From assembly GCA_002382605.1 (NCBI GenBank), contig DFYG01000006.1, positions 16,631-26,742 on the forward strand: DNA of 10,112 nt. The letters run 5' to 3'. The notes beneath the pieces were generated by a model that worked only from the letters and a program-made list of their open reading frames with translations, was not told the origin of the DNA and did not search any database. Source of the DNA: Synergistaceae bacterium UBA4088. Its GTDB lineage: Bacteria > Synergistota > Synergistia > Synergistales > Thermovirgaceae. Below are positions 1 through 5,730 of the stretch, piece after piece (positions within the stretch are counted from its first letter, which is position 1; the number at the start of each line of letters is the position of its first letter). A program made the translations under genes and the position numbers.

Positions 1-869
1 ACTTTGTGTCCCTGCTCTCTCAGCCGGTCGACGGTCTCCTTGGCTGCTCCCGCGGCCGAAGAGATTATCACCATGATGTAATCGGCGTCCTCGGTAAGGT
101 ACTTGTCGATCAATGGGTAGTTTCTCCCCGTTATCTTTGCGAATTCGGCGGCCACATCCATATAGGCCTTTTCGACATGTTTCATCGCCTCAACCTGCTG
201 GCGCTTGATCTCGAAGTAGTAGTCGGTCAGTGCCAGGGATCCGTAGGCGACCGGATTGTCTACGTCAAGAAGAGGAAAGAGAGGGTCTCTCTCTCCGATG
301 AACTCCCTTACGGCTTCATCGTCCATGAACTCGATCGGCTCAAAACAGTGACTGGTGATGAACCCGTCCTGACAGACGAAGACCGGAAGAAGAACTTCTT
401 TTTGCTCCGCGATACGCACGGCCATTATGGTGGTGTCGTAAACCTCCTGGCCATCCTCGCAGTAGATATGGATCCAGCCGGAATCCCGCTCCGCCATACT
501 GTCGCTGTGGTCGCAATGGATGTTGATGGGAGCCCCGAGCGACCTGTTGACCAGGCCGAAAACGATCGGAGTCCTGTAAGAAGCGGCTATGGGGAAAATT
601 TCATGCATAAGGGCTACGCCGTTTGCACTGGATGCTGTCATCACCCTTGCACCTGAAACGGAGGCCGCAACGCAGGCGCTGATGGCTGAGTGTTCGCTTT
701 CGACTGTGACCAGGTTGGTGTCGACGAGGCCATCGGCGACGAACTCCGAGAATTTCATGGGTATGTCAGTCGAAGGAGTGATCGGGTATGCGGCGACAAC
801 GTCGGGGTTGATCTGCCTCATCGCCTCTGCCACTGCCCAGTTTCCGGAAGTGATGTCCTTTCTTGGCAT
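1..869 (-). CDS. porA: 2-oxoacid (probably pyruvate):ferredoxin oxidoreductase, alpha subunit, partial at left edge
   Basis: This is the alpha subunit of the oxygen-sensitive, cytoplasmic oxidoreductase that converts a 2-oxoacid plus CoA to acyl-CoA, CO2 and reduced ferredoxin. About 289 codons are present; the C-terminus is cut off by the window edge. Reading back from ATG at 867-869, I see YPITPST (residues 28-34), VESEHSAI (56-63), TASSANGVALMHE (78-90), GAPINIHCDHSD (112-123), RDSGW (128-132) and QEVYD (141-145), all hallmarks of the PorA pyrimidine-binding and core domains. A GGA ribosome-binding site lies about 10 bases before the ATG. It follows porD by 28 bases on the same strand, giving the order gamma-delta-alpha; the beta subunit should come next. 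The motifs fit pyruvate best, but 2-oxoisovalerate or indolepyruvate-type substrates cannot be excluded from one subunit. Confidence 0.93.
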   Translation of the reverse strand, partial: MPRKDITSGNWAVAEAMRQINPDVVAAYPITPSTDIPMKFSEFVADGLVDTNLVTVESEHSAISACVAASVSGARVMTASSANGVALMHEIFPIAASYRTPIVFGLVNRSLGAPINIHCDHSDSMAERDSGWIHIYCEDGQEVYDTTIMAVRIAEQKEVLLPVFVCQDGFITSHCFEPIEFMDDEAVREFIGERDPLFPLLDVDNPVAYGSLALTDYYFEIKRQQVEAMKHVEKAYMDVAAEFAKITGRNYPLIDKYLTEDADYIMVIISSAAGAAKETVDRLREQGHK

Positions 870-897
870 CTGATTCACATCCTTTCTATCGGCAGTG

Positions 898-1194
898 CTA
901 CTGCTCGATAAATTCTGATTCAGGCCGCATATCTATGGCCTTTTTGGGGCAAACCGCTGCACATATGCCGCAGCCCTTGCAGTAGAAATAATCGATTCCC
1001 GTGACCTTGCCGTCGGCGTTAGCCTTGATGGATTTGTCGGGACATTGAATCCAGCACTGTAGACAGTGAATGCACTCATTCTCGTCCCATACGGGGCGCA
1101 TGCTTCGCCACTGGCCCGTTTCCACGGCCTCTGAGGTCGAAGCGGGCACTGTCGTCGCGAGAGGTATATCTTTCCATCCCTTGGGTGAGCTCAT
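898..1194 (-). CDS. porD: 2-oxoacid:ferredoxin oxidoreductase, delta subunit (2[4Fe-4S] ferredoxin-like)
   Basis: A 98-residue protein carrying the two [4Fe-4S] clusters that pass electrons from the TPP site toward ferredoxin. The first cluster motif is CIHCLQCWIQCP (Cys 41, 44, 47, 51) and the second is CKGCGICAAVCP (Cys 72, 75, 78, 82). The sequence MRPVWDENE just before the first cluster is typical of PorD. About 30 residues of variable N-terminus precede it, as usual in the family. The ATG overlaps the porC stop in an ATGA (1191-1194), and an AGGAGGTG ribosome-binding site lies inside the end of porC, so the two are translationally coupled. A free ferredoxin is unlikely given the operon and the MRPxWD lead-in. 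Confidence 0.94.
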   Translation of the reverse strand: MSSPKGWKDIPLATTVPASTSEAVETGQWRSMRPVWDENECIHCLQCWIQCPDKSIKANADGKVTGIDYFYCKGCGICAAVCPKKAIDMRPESEFIEQ

Positions 1195-1766
1195 CCCTGT
1201 TGCACCTCCTCGAAACCTCGTTTAATCGCATTCTGGTTGGCCTTCAGAACCTTCTCGGGAAGTTTATGGCCCATTTTGTGTGTAAAGTGATCGATGAAGG
1301 CCTGTACTGGGACATCCGGAAAACAGTGAGACAGGGCCCCCAGCATTGGAGTGTTGGGCCTGTTCTGTCCGAATTCCTCAAGCGTAATCTTCGTTGCGTC
1401 CAGTGTCATGAGCCTGGCTGAAGCCGGGATCCCCAGTTTCCTCCTTACGGGATCAGGCGCATCAGGGGTGTTGATTATATAGACCGTATTTTCTTTGCCC
1501 CCCTCTGTAGGCTTGACCGCCTCGATGAGGGTGGGGTCGATCAGAAGAACAATATCCGGATGGAGGACACCGGAACGAACCCGTATCGGTTTATCCGAAA
1601 CCCTGTTGAACGCCTTCATGGGTGCTCCCTGACGTTCTGCCCCGTATTCAGGAAATGACTGGGTGAATTTTCCAGCTTCAAATAGGACCTCCGCCAGGAT
1701 GGCGGAGCCTGTTTTGGCACCCTGTCCTCCCCTTCCATGCCATCGAATTTCGAGGACCTCTGACAT
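1191..1766 (-). CDS. porC: 2-oxoacid:ferredoxin oxidoreductase, gamma subunit
   Basis: A 191-residue gamma subunit, the usual length, and first gene of the operon. The N-terminus has the family signature RWHGRGGQGAKTGS (residues 8-21), then FPEYGAERQGAPMKAF (38-53), both diagnostic for the POR/KOR gamma domain, which binds CoA in solved enzymes. The start is ATG at 1764-1766 with a strong AAGGAGGG ribosome-binding site about 7 bases upstream. It overlaps porD by 4 bases. The gamma-delta-alpha order is that of the ancestral four-subunit enzyme rather than the single-chain fused form (nifJ). The gene is divergent from trmB across a 301-base intergenic region. Confidence 0.94.
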   Translation of the reverse strand: MSEVLEIRWHGRGGQGAKTGSAILAEVLFEAGKFTQSFPEYGAERQGAPMKAFNRVSDKPIRVRSGVLHPDIVLLIDPTLIEAVKPTEGGKENTVYIINTPDAPDPVRRKLGIPASARLMTLDATKITLEEFGQNRPNTPMLGALSHCFPDVPVQAFIDHFTHKMGHKLPEKVLKANQNAIKRGFEEVQQG

Positions 1767-1834
1767 AAATTATCCCTCCTTCTTGGAAGATACGCTTAAT
1801 CAACAGATTTTAGCCACTTATGGAATAACGGCTT

Positions 1835-1843
1835 ATGATATCA
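1835..1843 (-). promoter_or_regulatory. candidate extended -10 promoter for the porCDA operon
   Basis: On the minus strand the bases read TGATATCAT, an extended -10 (TG, one base, TATCAT, 5 of 6 to consensus). The hexamer 17 bases upstream is only TCAAAA. Transcription would start near 1828, giving a leader of about 60 bases before porC. A TAAAAT further downstream (minus strand, near 1810) is an alternative -10 with a poor -35. Prediction by eye only. Confidence 0.35.
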
Positions 1844-1889
1844 CACCCCTGCATTATTTTTGACGCTGATCGAGTCTGGCCGATCCCTG

Positions 1890-1918
1890 TTCGCTTCAAG
1901 GCTTCTTTTGCCTATAAT
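1890..1918 (+). promoter_or_regulatory. candidate sigma70-type promoter for trmB-trmO-rsmD-coaD
   Basis: A perfect TATAAT -10 lies at 1913-1918, with TTCGCT (3 of 6 to TTGACA) at 1890-1895 and a 17-base spacer. Transcription from it would begin near 1925 and give a leader of about 143 bases before trmB. A weaker alternative downstream pairs TTGGAC (1961-1966) with TATATT (1986-1991) at a 19-base spacing. Confidence 0.5.
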
Positions 1919-2067
1919 GGGATGTCGTATTGAAAAGCCAGCAAAATATTATCTGAATAGTTGGACTGAAAGAAAAACCCGCATGTATATTGTATGTAGA
2001 CAAAGATGACTGTCAAGAGGAGACCTTTTTTTGTCCGATTTTTTCGAATCCAGGAGGTGTTCGGAAG

Positions 2068-3003
2068 TTGGTCCCCATAAACAGGATCTTTTTGAATGAA
2101 GATCCGGAGCACGAGATAGCCTTGATGGCAAAGATCGATCCGCCCTTTCGCGCGGTGGAGATCGGCTTCGGAAACGGTGAATTTCTTGAACATGTTGCCT
2201 CAGCCAACCCCGAAGGGGTTTTTTTCGGAATTGAGGTCTCACTGCAATGCGTGATGAAGACAGTGAAGCGGATCCAGAATTCCGGTTGCGAAAACGCCCG
2301 AGTCCTCCTTGGTGACGCACGTTTTCTTCTCGGAGAATGCTTCCCTCCGGAGTGGCTCCATTCGGTGTATATGAACTTTCCCTGTCCATGGCCCAAAACC
2401 CGACACGCCAAAAGGAGGGTAACTTTCAGCGGTTTCACAGAGGTCCTTGCCGGATCCCTTGTCAAAGGGGGGATTTTTGAACTCCTAACAGACGACAGGA
2501 TCTATGCGGAAGAGGTTGCAAGAGTTATTCCCGCCCATCCCGCTTTAGTGATGGAGAAGATGTACCTCAACCCGGAAAGGGATATTCAGACAAAATATGA
2601 GCGGAGATGGCGGGAACAGGGGAAAGAGATATTCCTTCTGCGTTTCAGGAAGAATACGCCGTTTTTCTCAGGAAGGCGAAAAAGGGAGGAAGAGGAATTG
2701 CATTCCAACATTGAAAGGCAGTGTCCCACATTAGCCAGAATACAATCCCTTGCAGGGATTGAGAGGGGAGAGCAATCCTGCCGGTGGGTCTTCAAGGACA
2801 GCTATATGAGTTCTTCCGGAGTGATGCTTCTTGAGACCATAACTTCCGACGAAGGTTTCAGACAGTCATTTTTTATCAGGATCGTTCCCAGGAAGAATGG
2901 ATGTCTGGTGAAGATGGATGCTCCATCACGACCATTCCGCACCCCGGCTGTCGTTATGGCTTTTGAAAAGCTTGTTGAAGATCTCAGGGATGAGACCATA
3001 TGA
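2068..3003 (+). CDS. trmB: tRNA (guanine-N7)-methyltransferase with C-terminal extension
   Basis: TrmB methylates N7 of G46 in the tRNA variable loop using S-adenosylmethionine. I chose the TTG start at 2068 because AGGAGGTG (2052-2059) sits 8 bases upstream; the frame is open back to 1990 but without a ribosome-binding site. The predicted protein is 311 residues. Motifs: EIGFGNGEFLEHVA (residues 31-44, SAM motif I), GIEVS (54-58), YMNFPCPWPKTRHAKRR (101-117), TDDR (141-144) and TKYERRWREQGKEIF (175-189). The usual family sequence in the third motif is N-F-P/S-D-P-W-P-K, so Cys106 replaces a conserved Asp. The catalytic domain normally ends near residue 194; about 117 further residues form an extension, as also seen in some thermophile TrmBs. 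The stop overlaps trmO as ATGA. Confidence 0.9.
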   Translation: MVPINRIFLNEDPEHEIALMAKIDPPFRAVEIGFGNGEFLEHVASANPEGVFFGIEVSLQCVMKTVKRIQNSGCENARVLLGDARFLLGECFPPEWLHSVYMNFPCPWPKTRHAKRRVTFSGFTEVLAGSLVKGGIFELLTDDRIYAEEVARVIPAHPALVMEKMYLNPERDIQTKYERRWREQGKEIFLLRFRKNTPFFSGRRKREEEELHSNIERQCPTLARIQSLAGIERGEQSCRWVFKDSYMSSSGVMLLETITSDEGFRQSFFIRIVPRKNGCLVKMDAPSRPFRTPAVVMAFEKLVEDLRDETI

Positions 3004-3437
3004 ACGGTTTCCCGATATTTCCGGTAGGTCTTGTCAGTTCTTCCGTCAAATCTCTTTTTCCTCCGGACCATTTCAGGGATATTGAAAGTGAAATCCATAT
3101 ATTTCCATGGTTCGAACCTGCATTGGAGGGGCTAAGAGAAGAGGTGTCCATTGTTGTTCTTTTCCGTTTCCATTTTTCCAGGGAATATTCCCTCAGAGTC
3201 CATCCCCGGGGAGATCTTTCAAGGCCGCTGAAAGGGGTTTTTGCTACATGCAGCCCCAACAGGCCGAATCATATCGGACTGAGCCGTGTCCATCTTATTG
3301 GAATAACAGGGAACAGACTCCTTGTAAGAGGTCTGGATGCCATAGACGGAACACCTGTTGTCGATTTGAAACCCTTCAAAAACATGGATCTCCTTGGCAA
3401 CCCGCCAGGCCTGCGGATGGAGAGCGACAGGTCCTGA
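3000..3437 (+). CDS. trmO: TrmO/TsaA-family tRNA (N6-threonylcarbamoyladenosine-N6)-methyltransferase
   Basis: A 145-residue protein of the TrmO (TsaA, YaeB, VirR-like) beta-barrel family. The characterised E. coli member uses S-adenosylmethionine to convert t6A37 to m6t6A37 in tRNA(Thr). Visible motifs are the N-terminal PVGLVSS (residues 8-14), GVFATCSPNRPNHIGLS (79-95) and GLDAIDGTPVVDLKPF (111-126), matching the family blocks GVFATRSPxRPNPIGLS and DG-TPV-DIKPY. Cys84 replaces the common Arg and His91 the common Pro. It lacks the C-terminal domain of E. coli TrmO and so belongs to the short form. The ATG overlaps the trmB stop by 4 bases (3000-3003), giving two adjacent tRNA methyltransferases. 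Family assignment is firm; the exact tRNA substrate is inferred. Confidence 0.85.
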   Translation: MNGFPIFPVGLVSSSVKSLFPPDHFRDIESEIHIFPWFEPALEGLREEVSIVVLFRFHFSREYSLRVHPRGDLSRPLKGVFATCSPNRPNHIGLSRVHLIGITGNRLLVRGLDAIDGTPVVDLKPFKNMDLLGNPPGLRMESDRS

Positions 3438-3946
3438 AAGAGGCAAGGCCCACCTCAGCTCTTGTTCTCCAGGCTCTCTTCAACATACTCGGACCTGCTT
3501 CCTCCAGGTCTTTCCTTGATCTTTTCGCAGGTAGCGGAAGGGTGGGGACAGGGGCCTCCGAGAGGGGTTTCTCTCCCGTGGTTTTTGTAGAACTCTCAGG
3601 AAAGAACGTCAACGCGATCGCATCCCGGATCGACTTGAACGGATGCGAAATAATCAGAATGGACGTAAGGCGTGCCCTGCCGCTGTTCGCTTCCCGGTCT
3701 CGAAGATTCGATGTTGTCTTCGCGGACCCCCCCTACGATAACGGCTGGGTGAAAAGACTGGCGTCCCTTTCAGGTCGTCTCTCTGGTATCATGAACAGCG
3801 GAGGAGTTTTCATTCTGGAGCATACAAAGCGTGAACTGCTCGAAACCTCCCTATGGACAGGGTGGGATATTTCATCAAAAACATACGGGGGAACAGTGCT
3901 TTCCTTTTTCCAGAGACATCACGAGGAAGAGGGTGAATCTGCTTGA
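3434..3946 (+). CDS. rsmD: 16S rRNA (guanine966-N2)-methyltransferase, probable CTG start
   Basis: RsmD methylates N2 of G966 in 16S rRNA during 30S assembly. Motifs counted from CTG 3434: RPTSALVLQALFNIL (residues 5-19), FLDLFAGSGRVG (27-38, SAM motif I), FVEL (51-54) and the catalytic ADPPY (97-101). The reading frame has no ATG, GTG or TTG between an in-frame ATG at 3248, deep inside trmO, and the RPTS block. CTG at 3434 makes a 4-base CTGA overlap with the trmO stop, has GGAGAG 9 bases upstream (3419-3424), and matches the NTGA overlaps at the neighbouring junctions. This gives 170 residues, about 15 fewer than usual, missing the normal MRIxxGxxKGR strand. Residues encoded just upstream still resemble that strand weakly, so an N-terminal frameshift remains possible. 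Its stop overlaps coaD as TTGA. Confidence 0.85.
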   Translation: MKEARPTSALVLQALFNILGPASSRSFLDLFAGSGRVGTGASERGFSPVVFVELSGKNVNAIASRIDLNGCEIIRMDVRRALPLFASRSRRFDVVFADPPYDNGWVKRLASLSGRLSGIMNSGGVFILEHTKRELLETSLWTGWDISSKTYGGTVLSFFQRHHEEEGESA

Positions 3947-4443
3947 TCAGGGCGATGTACCCCGGGTCTTTTGACCCGATAACAAACGGCCATATTTTTA
4001 TCGCTGAGAGAGCCGCGGCTATCTTCGATGATCTTACCATAGGGGTGCTCGACAACAGTCAGAAGAAGTATACCTTCGTCAAGGGGGAGAGAGAGGCCAT
4101 GACAAGGGAGGCTCTCAGCCATCTCCCGAATGTCAGGGTCAAACACTTCGGCGGGCTGCTTGTTGACTTTATGAGAGCAGAGCAGTGCAGGGTGATCATC
4201 AGGGGGTTGAGAGCCCTATCGGATTTCGAATATGAGTTCCAGCTGGCCCTGATGAACCGCCAGCTCGCTCCTGAGATAGAAACGTTCTTCATCGTGACAG
4301 AAGCAAAATACTCCTACCTTTCAAGTCGGGCTGTAAAGGAAGTATTTCACTTTGGAGGAGCCATACAGGACATGGTACCTCCGGGTGTCTTCAGAAGGCT
4401 CCGGGAATGTTTCCCGCCGGGTTCCGATATCAGGAAGATATGA
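3943..4443 (+). CDS. coaD: phosphopantetheine adenylyltransferase
   Basis: CoaD joins 4'-phosphopantetheine and ATP to make dephospho-CoA, the penultimate step of coenzyme A synthesis, in the cytoplasm. The 166-residue protein is of normal length. Motifs: YPGSFDPITNGH (residues 6-17, the nucleotidyltransferase T/HxGH site), RGLRALSDFEYEFQLALMNR (87-106) and SYLSSRAVKEV (124-134, equivalent to ISSSLVKEV in E. coli). The start is TTG at 3943, overlapping the rsmD stop in TTGA, with AGAGGGTG upstream; an internal ATG at 3955 would leave only one residue before the YPGSF motif and has a poorer context. It is the last gene of the trmB operon and converges on tmcAL. Adjacency of rsmD and coaD is widely conserved in bacteria. 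Confidence 0.97.
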   Translation: MIRAMYPGSFDPITNGHIFIAERAAAIFDDLTIGVLDNSQKKYTFVKGEREAMTREALSHLPNVRVKHFGGLLVDFMRAEQCRVIIRGLRALSDFEYEFQLALMNRQLAPEIETFFIVTEAKYSYLSSRAVKEVFHFGGAIQDMVPPGVFRRLRECFPPGSDIRKI

Positions 4444-4456
4444 CAGGAAGACTCCT

Positions 4457-4497
4457 GGATTCCCGAAAGGGATCCGGGGAGAGGATCAGATTCTCCC
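4457..4497. terminator. possible bidirectional hairpin region between convergent coaD and tmcAL
   Basis: Only 67 bases separate the two convergent stop codons. They hold a GGATTCCC-GAAA-GGGATCC hairpin (4457-4475; 7 pairs, one bulged T, GNRA-type loop) and a GGGAGA/TCTCCC stem (4477-4482 with 4492-4497). Neither is followed by a T-run in either direction, so intrinsic termination is uncertain. Confidence 0.3.
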
Positions 4498-4510
4498 AGA
4501 TCCTTGAGGC

Positions 4511-5644
4511 CTAGTACTCCAGGTCGGCGATGTCGCGCTGATATGTCGTATACCTCCCTCGGGGATGAAAGACTATTGGAGCGCGTGCGGTATATCTCAT
4601 GTCTCGGAGAAGCTCCCGTCCTTTGCTGTTCCAGCCGAGAACCCTTAAATATGGGGGGCCGTTGAGCTGGGCTGTCCGGTTTGCGGCATGATCAAAACCG
4701 AGAAGAACATGTGTGGCATGGCGCTGTATCCTGCTTCTTGGGTATCTCTTGCTTATGCATTCGTTGACGAATTCATTAAAAGAGAGAGATTTCAAAGCCT
4801 TGGATGCCAGCAGGTTCTCCATACCCTCGCGCATCTCGGCATACCTGGACAGAACCTCCCGGTTTTCTCTCACTATTACCGTTCCGAGGATCCGCCAGAA
4901 AAGATCGAGTGAGACAAGGCATCTCCCTGCGGCGATTTCTCGATCCAGGATCGCCGCTGCGCCGGGTGGCATGGCCCCGGTCCCTGAAGGAGACATCTCC
5001 CCATTCCTGATAACCTGCCGTAACCAGCTCGCGCTTGCGAAGGTATTTCTTCCGGTTCCGTGATAGCCTTCTCCTACCCGCTTTACAGGAACAGACTGTA
5101 GATCGTAACCGCGGCTGATTATCCTCGAAACGTACTCCTGGGCAAGAGTGTTGTTGGGAGAGGAAAGAACCTTCCTTGCTCCGGGAATCTGGGTTTCCGC
5201 TGCAATGGAACGAGCTTCGGCGTAGGAATAACCTCCGTCAAGGTGTCGTTTAAGAGTAGTCCTGAAAACTTCGTTCTCACTCAGGAGGGTTTTCGCGATA
5301 ACGGCAAGCGGTGCAGACGGTTCCTCCATTCCGAACGAGATATGTGTGACAACACCGGTCATATAGAGCAAGTCGACTGCCGCTGCCCCGAAAACCCCCG
5401 CATTGTGGCAGGAAAATGCAACCGGGAGCTCTATGACAAGGCTTGCTCCCCCAGACAATGCCATTTCCGCTCTGGTCCATTTGTCAATGAAGGCAGGTTC
5501 TCCCCGCTGGACAAAGCTGGATGAGAGGACGATGATAACGGCTTCGGCCCCCGTTGTTTCCACAGCTCGCTTCATGTGGTATAAATGTCCATTGTGAAAG
5601 GGATTATATTCTGCGATGATCCCGACAATACTTTTTTTTGCCAA
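4511..5644 (-). CDS. tmcAL: tRNA(Met) cytidine acetate ligase (TmcAL, YlbM family)
   Basis: TmcAL installs N4-acetylcytidine at the wobble C34 of elongator tRNA(Met), activating acetate with ATP rather than using acetyl-CoA. The 377-residue protein shows GIIAEYNPFHNGH (residues 8-20, the HxGH nucleotidyltransferase site), SSFVQRGEPA (42-51), VIELPVAFSCHNAGVFG (70-86), SPNNTLAQEY (162-171) and SASWLR (203-208), all family blocks. Near the C-terminus SRIQRHATHVLLGF matches the RNA-binding part. The start is TTG at 5642-5644, with AAGGAAGG 9 bases upstream on the minus strand. Codons 2-4 contain an A8 run, a possible slippage site. The gene converges with coaD and is divergent from ackA, whose product also handles acetate; a functional tie is plausible but inferred. 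Confidence 0.94.
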   Translation of the reverse strand: MAKKSIVGIIAEYNPFHNGHLYHMKRAVETTGAEAVIIVLSSSFVQRGEPAFIDKWTRAEMALSGGASLVIELPVAFSCHNAGVFGAAAVDLLYMTGVVTHISFGMEEPSAPLAVIAKTLLSENEVFRTTLKRHLDGGYSYAEARSIAAETQIPGARKVLSSPNNTLAQEYVSRIISRGYDLQSVPVKRVGEGYHGTGRNTFASASWLRQVIRNGEMSPSGTGAMPPGAAAILDREIAAGRCLVSLDLFWRILGTVIVRENREVLSRYAEMREGMENLLASKALKSLSFNEFVNECISKRYPRSRIQRHATHVLLGFDHAANRTAQLNGPPYLRVLGWNSKGRELLRDMRYTARAPIVFHPRGRYTTYQRDIADLEY

Positions 5645-5663
5645 GGGCCTGAACCTTCCTTCC

Positions 5664-5684
5664 TATCGTGCTGATTGTACGATA
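5664..5684. repeat. inverted repeat TATCGT-N9-ACGATA between tmcAL and ackA
   Basis: A perfect 6-bp inverted repeat (5664-5669 and 5679-5684) sits in the 86-base divergent gap. It overlaps the best minus-strand -10 candidate, so it could be an operator or just two symmetrical AT-rich hexamers. I find no convincing separate promoter for ackA; TACGAT at 5678-5683 is a weak -10 candidate with no good -35. Confidence 0.4.
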
Positions 5685-5708
5685 AATCCCTGGAAGGGTT
5701 TCGGTCAA
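5679..5708 (-). promoter_or_regulatory. candidate promoter for tmcAL
   Basis: On the minus strand TTGACC (5703-5708, 5 of 6) is followed after 18 bases by TATCGT (5679-5684, 4 of 6 to TATAAT). Transcription would start near 5672, about 28 bases before the TTG start of tmcAL. The -10 coincides with the right arm of the inverted repeat. Confidence 0.4.
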
Positions 5709-5730
5709 GGACGAGGAGGGTGGAACAGGG

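Larger units (their letters stand above)
1767..2067. other. divergent intergenic region between porC and trmB
   Basis: This 301-base stretch separates the minus-strand por operon from the plus-strand trmB operon. It is AT-richer than the flanking genes. It holds promoter candidates for both directions and ribosome-binding sites at each end. Short direct repeats of CTTATG lie at 1817 and 1832. A T7 run at about 2027-2033 lies in the trmB leader, without a convincing hairpin before it. I see no small gene with a good ribosome-binding site here. Confidence 0.6.

Noticed and set aside
6..656. Plus-strand open frame of 216 codons at the left edge
   Set aside because: It is antisense to porA, whose minus-strand frame has clear family motifs; the plus-strand translation resembles no family and lacks a ribosome-binding site.
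1836..1843. TGATATCA palindrome as an operator
   Set aside because: Only 8 bases and AT-rich; more simply explained as part of the extended -10 candidate for porC.
1990..2067. trmB starting at TTG 1990
   Set aside because: No ribosome-binding site precedes it and the extra 26 residues do not match TrmB; TTG 2068 has AGGAGGTG at ideal spacing.
1949..2465. Minus-strand frames opposite the trmB 5' half
   Set aside because: Arg/Ser-rich translations typical of antisense shadows; trmB motifs on the plus strand explain the region.
3107..3433. Upstream extension of the rsmD frame to ATG 3107 or 3248
   Set aside because: It would overlap trmO by 190-330 bases, and the translation is Cys/Pro/Ser-rich with no RsmD similarity, as expected for an out-of-frame reading of trmO.
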